Shown here: positions 4,854 through 6,652 of the stretch, piece after piece
Layout: each line of letters opens with the position of its first letter
Position numbering within the stretch: the stretch's first letter is position 1
Notes under the pieces: model-generated
Seen by the model: only the letters and a program-made list of their open reading frames with translations
The model's database searches: none
What the model was told of the DNA's origin: nothing
NCBI GenBank assembly: GCA_007127595.1
Contig: SKZA01000313.1
Span: 1-6,652 of the forward strand
DNA length: 6,652 nt
Reading direction: 5' to 3'
From: Kiritimatiellia bacterium
GTDB taxonomy: Bacteria; Verrucomicrobiota; Kiritimatiellia; SLAD01
Program-made: the position numbers and the translations under genes

Positions 4854-6115
4854 CGTGTTCGTAACTCGTTATGCCAGCGTTCAAGGGTCCAGCGTCGGAT
4901 CTTCTCGACGACGCGCGGATTGGATAAGAACGGATAATACGCGGCCATTTCGCGCAAGAATTCCCGTCGCTCCGATTCCGTGACCCAGGCGTTGCGTGCC
5001 GAGCCGTTGAGTTGAACGAGGTTGCGAATGATCCGGTGTTCGGTGGGATGGACGCCGAACCGCACGCATTCGAGATCGATCCACAACAGTTCCGTTGGCA
5101 TACCGTCGGGCGCTGATCGGACCATCAGATTGGCCAGTTTGGTGTCCGCGTGATAGATGCCGGCGCGATAGAGATCGAGCAGGGCGTTTCGCAGCGCAGC
5201 ACGAAACGCGCGTTTCCCTTCCGCGTCGGCCTTTCGCCAGTAACGGCAGACCCATTGTCTTGCCGTGATCGCATCGTTTGCAAAGGCCGTAAACACGTAA
5301 CTGCGCAACGGCCAGCGTTGCATGCGTATTTCCAGGAAGCCATACGGCCGGGGCGTCGGCACGCGCAGCGTCCGGAACGTTTCAGCAACCGCCCATGCGC
5401 GTCGTCCGCGTGTGGTGCGGAAAAGGTTCTTGATCCGCTCCGGCCAGGTGACCACGTCGTAGCGCTTCACGAGCGTGTCCTTTCCAAACAAGGTCGTGCG
5501 GAAGACGGTAATGCGCGGACCCTGTTTGAGCGGGCGTTCCGTGCAGGCGCGTTCGGCGCGGTCCACCTCGGAGGCGATGATGGCGGGTGCGATATTCGGG
5601 TCGGGCGCCCAATGTCCGCGATAAGGGCTCGGCCCGGCTTCTGTTTCGGTGCGCAGCGCAAGGGCATATTCCCGGTCCGGATACAGCGCCTGGCGTTCGA
5701 GACTTTCCTGATCGAGTTCGTGCGCGAGTTGGCGGATCACGGGGCGATCAAGTCCTTCCCGTTTCAAGAATCCCGAGAGGAAAAGCGCCGTTTCCCGTGG
5801 GGACAGTAAATGGCCCGTATTCGCGTGCCAGTGGAGCAGGGTCTGGCGGACGGCGTCATGACTTTGTGTGTGGCGTTTGCGCGACAGGCACTCCTCCGGG
5901 ACATGCCAATCAGGAATCGGGCCGGACCAGTGAAAGGTGGAGAGTTCGAGGGGCATATGCACGATATCGAACTTGCGCCGCCAAAGCCGGTGCAGATGGC
6001 GGCCCGCCCGGTATGCCGCATGACGCCGTGTCCGTGGGGGAAGCGACGGCCAGCGCGCCATCATGTCGGACCAGAACACAGGGGCGTCCCCCTCGTATGA
6101 CGGTTCGTTGTGCAT
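4841..6115 (-). CDS. Lipopolysaccharide-kinase-like protein (Kdo/WaaP/InaA kinase family) with extra N-terminal region
   Basis: The protein has 424 residues. Residues 200-420 form a small eukaryotic-like kinase of the LPS-kinase clan, whose members phosphorylate Kdo or heptose of the lipid A core at the inner face of the inner membrane. The ATP-binding Lys is probably Lys217 in LVKRYDV, with Glu245 in AWAVAETFRTLRVPTPRPYG, a stretch highly typical of the clan. The catalytic loop is GIYHADTKLANLMV (Asp324, Asn329). Mg-binding Asp347 lies in WIDLE, which replaces DFG as is usual in this clan. All key residues are present, so it is probably active; the substrate is unknown. Residues about 20-145 look like a decayed C-lobe of a second such kinase. 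The ATG at 6115 has no Shine-Dalgarno; ATGs at 6064 and 6061 are alternatives. The last 13 bp overlap the metalloprotease gene. Confidence 0.72.
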   Translation of the reverse strand: MHNEPSYEGDAPVFWSDMMARWPSLPPRTRRHAAYRAGRHLHRLWRRKFDIVHMPLELSTFHWSGPIPDWHVPEECLSRKRHTQSHDAVRQTLLHWHANTGHLLSPRETALFLSGFLKREGLDRPVIRQLAHELDQESLERQALYPDREYALALRTETEAGPSPYRGHWAPDPNIAPAIIASEVDRAERACTERPLKQGPRITVFRTTLFGKDTLVKRYDVVTWPERIKNLFRTTRGRRAWAVAETFRTLRVPTPRPYGFLEIRMQRWPLRSYVFTAFANDAITARQWVCRYWRKADAEGKRAFRAALRNALLDLYRAGIYHADTKLANLMVRSAPDGMPTELLWIDLECVRFGVHPTEHRIIRNLVQLNGSARNAWVTESERREFLREMAAYYPFLSNPRVVEKIRRWTLERWHNELRTRCGP

Positions 6116-6139
6116 GCAAAAAATATCTGAAAACGCGGG

Positions 6140-6167
6140 TTGACTTGGACGGCCCGCCGATTAGTAT
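6140..6167 (+). promoter_or_regulatory. Candidate sigma-70-type promoter of rpsT
   Basis: TTGACT (6140-6145, 5 of 6 to the -35 consensus) is separated by 16 bp from TAGTAT (6162-6167, 4 of 6 to the -10). Predicted transcription starts near 6174, giving a leader of about 108 nt before the rpsT ATG. It overlaps the oppositely oriented promoter at 6166-6194. Confidence 0.55.
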
Positions 6168-6194
6168 TACACCACTTTTGAATCTGCGGATCAA
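6166..6194 (-). promoter_or_regulatory. Candidate sigma-70-type promoter of the kinase/metalloprotease pair
   Basis: On the minus strand TTGATC (6194-6189, 4 of 6 to the -35) is followed by a 17 bp spacer and TGTAAT (6171-6166, 5 of 6 to the -10). Transcription would start near 6159, about 44 nt before the ATG at 6115. Its -10 box shares two base pairs with the -10 box of the rpsT promoter. Confidence 0.45.
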
Positions 6195-6281
6195 TGTCCG
6201 TCCTTATCCCGGGGAAGATTCCAGTCCGATCACGGATCGCCCCGGAACACCATGATGACAACCTAATTGGAGTTTGGGTAT

Positions 6282-6548
6282 ATGCCGAATCTGAAAAGTG
6301 CGAAGAAACGAATGCGCGTGTCGGAACGACAGCGCCGGGAGAACTATGCGGTGCGTTCACGTGTGCGCCGTCACCGCCGTCGTTTTCTTGAATCATTGGC
6401 CGGTCAGGACAAGAGCGTCATGCAACAGGCGTTCAGTGAGTATTGCTCGATTCTGGACAAGGCGGCCAAGCGCAATGTGCTGAAGAAGAATACCACTGTG
6501 CGTTACAAATCCCGCGCGGCGAACAAACTGAGGGCCGTGGCCGCCTGA
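6282..6548 (+). CDS. rpsT: 30S ribosomal protein S20
   Basis: The product is 88 residues, the normal length for S20, which binds 16S rRNA early in small-subunit assembly. The N-terminus MPNLKSAKKRMRVSERQRREN matches the S20 signature (MPN.KSA.KR.R...), and the C-terminal part, with LDKAAKRNVLKKNTTVRYKSR, matches the conserved D.A..KG..HKN.A.RKKSR segment. The protein is very rich in Arg and Lys. The ATG at 6282 is chosen because GGAG (6269-6272) lies 9 nt upstream and the protein then begins exactly as S20 does; an in-frame start at 6267 would add five residues not seen in the family. It is a single-gene unit with a candidate promoter at 6140-6167 and a strong terminator at 6579-6611. Confidence 0.95.
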   Translation: MPNLKSAKKRMRVSERQRRENYAVRSRVRRHRRRFLESLAGQDKSVMQQAFSEYCSILDKAAKRNVLKKNTTVRYKSRAANKLRAVAA

Positions 6549-6578
6549 CGAACCGCGAAAAGGTAGGAAACTCATTTA

Positions 6579-6611
6579 CGCCGTGCCCCATCCGGGCGCG
6601 GCGTTTTTTTT
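6579..6611 (+). terminator. Rho-independent terminator of rpsT
   Basis: CGCCGTGCCC (6579-6588) pairs with GGGCGCGGCG (6594-6603) over 10 bp (nine Watson-Crick pairs and one U-G pair) around the 5 nt loop CATCC. Eight T residues (6604-6611) follow at once. It begins 30 bp after the rpsT stop codon. Confidence 0.92.
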
Positions 6612-6652
6612 GAACAGAAGCGCGCAAAGATTTCTTTGAACCCGCCTCCGCA

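Noticed and set aside
5150..5809. 219-codon plus-strand frame within the kinase gene
   Set aside because: It is a shadow of the kinase reading frame, whose catalytic residues are all in place on the minus strand.
6061..6396. 111-codon minus-strand frame covering the rpsT leader and start
   Set aside because: It overlaps two candidate promoters and the start of rpsT and has no recognisable domain.
6612..6652. Possible start of another gene after the rpsT terminator
   Set aside because: Only 41 bases remain, with no start codon preceded by a ribosome site and no recognisable protein or RNA signal.

Overview
The window holds ordinary chromosomal genes of a Gram-negative bacterium with moderately high G+C. 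The evidence for an outer membrane is a secreted beta-barrel protein ending in Phe and a lipopolysaccharide-kinase-type protein. The lineage cannot be fixed from the sequence. The RdgC, Orn and kinase proteins are all divergent from the enterobacterial versions I know, so I lean away from a gammaproteobacterium (a PVC-type phylum is only a guess). I see no tRNA, rRNA, CRISPR array, insertion sequence or phage gene.

Layout, left to right. Positions 2-298 (+) are the 3' end of thiL (thiamine-phosphate kinase). Facing it on the minus strand is a block transcribed right to left: orn (2855-2238, oligoribonuclease), rlmB (2186-1452, SpoU/TrmH-type 23S rRNA 2'-O-methyltransferase) and an outer-membrane beta-barrel gene (1339-305) that may also have its own promoter. 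Divergent from orn is a RdgC-family recombination protein (3047-4150, +) with a GTG start fixed by a strong Shine-Dalgarno sequence. The roughly 190 bp orn/rdgC gap contains a symmetric 40 bp composite palindrome, the best unexplained element in the window. Converging on rdgC, with a 1 bp gap, is a minus-strand pair with a 13 bp overlap: a lipopolysaccharide-kinase-like gene (6115-4841) followed by a membrane HExxH metalloprotease-like gene (4853-4152). Divergent from the kinase gene is rpsT (6282-6548, ribosomal protein S20), which ends in a strong intrinsic terminator (6579-6611). The last 41 bases show nothing I can assign.

How the genes relate: thiL, orn, rlmB and rpsT are housekeeping genes for cofactor synthesis, RNA turnover, rRNA modification and translation. 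The kinase/metalloprotease pair and the beta-barrel protein point to the cell envelope. I find no overt new defence or mobile system. The items most worth checking are the composite palindrome, the RdgC homologue beside it, the apparent remnant of a second kinase domain in the LPS-kinase-like protein, its overlap with the membrane protease gene, and the overlapping divergent rpsT/kinase promoters.
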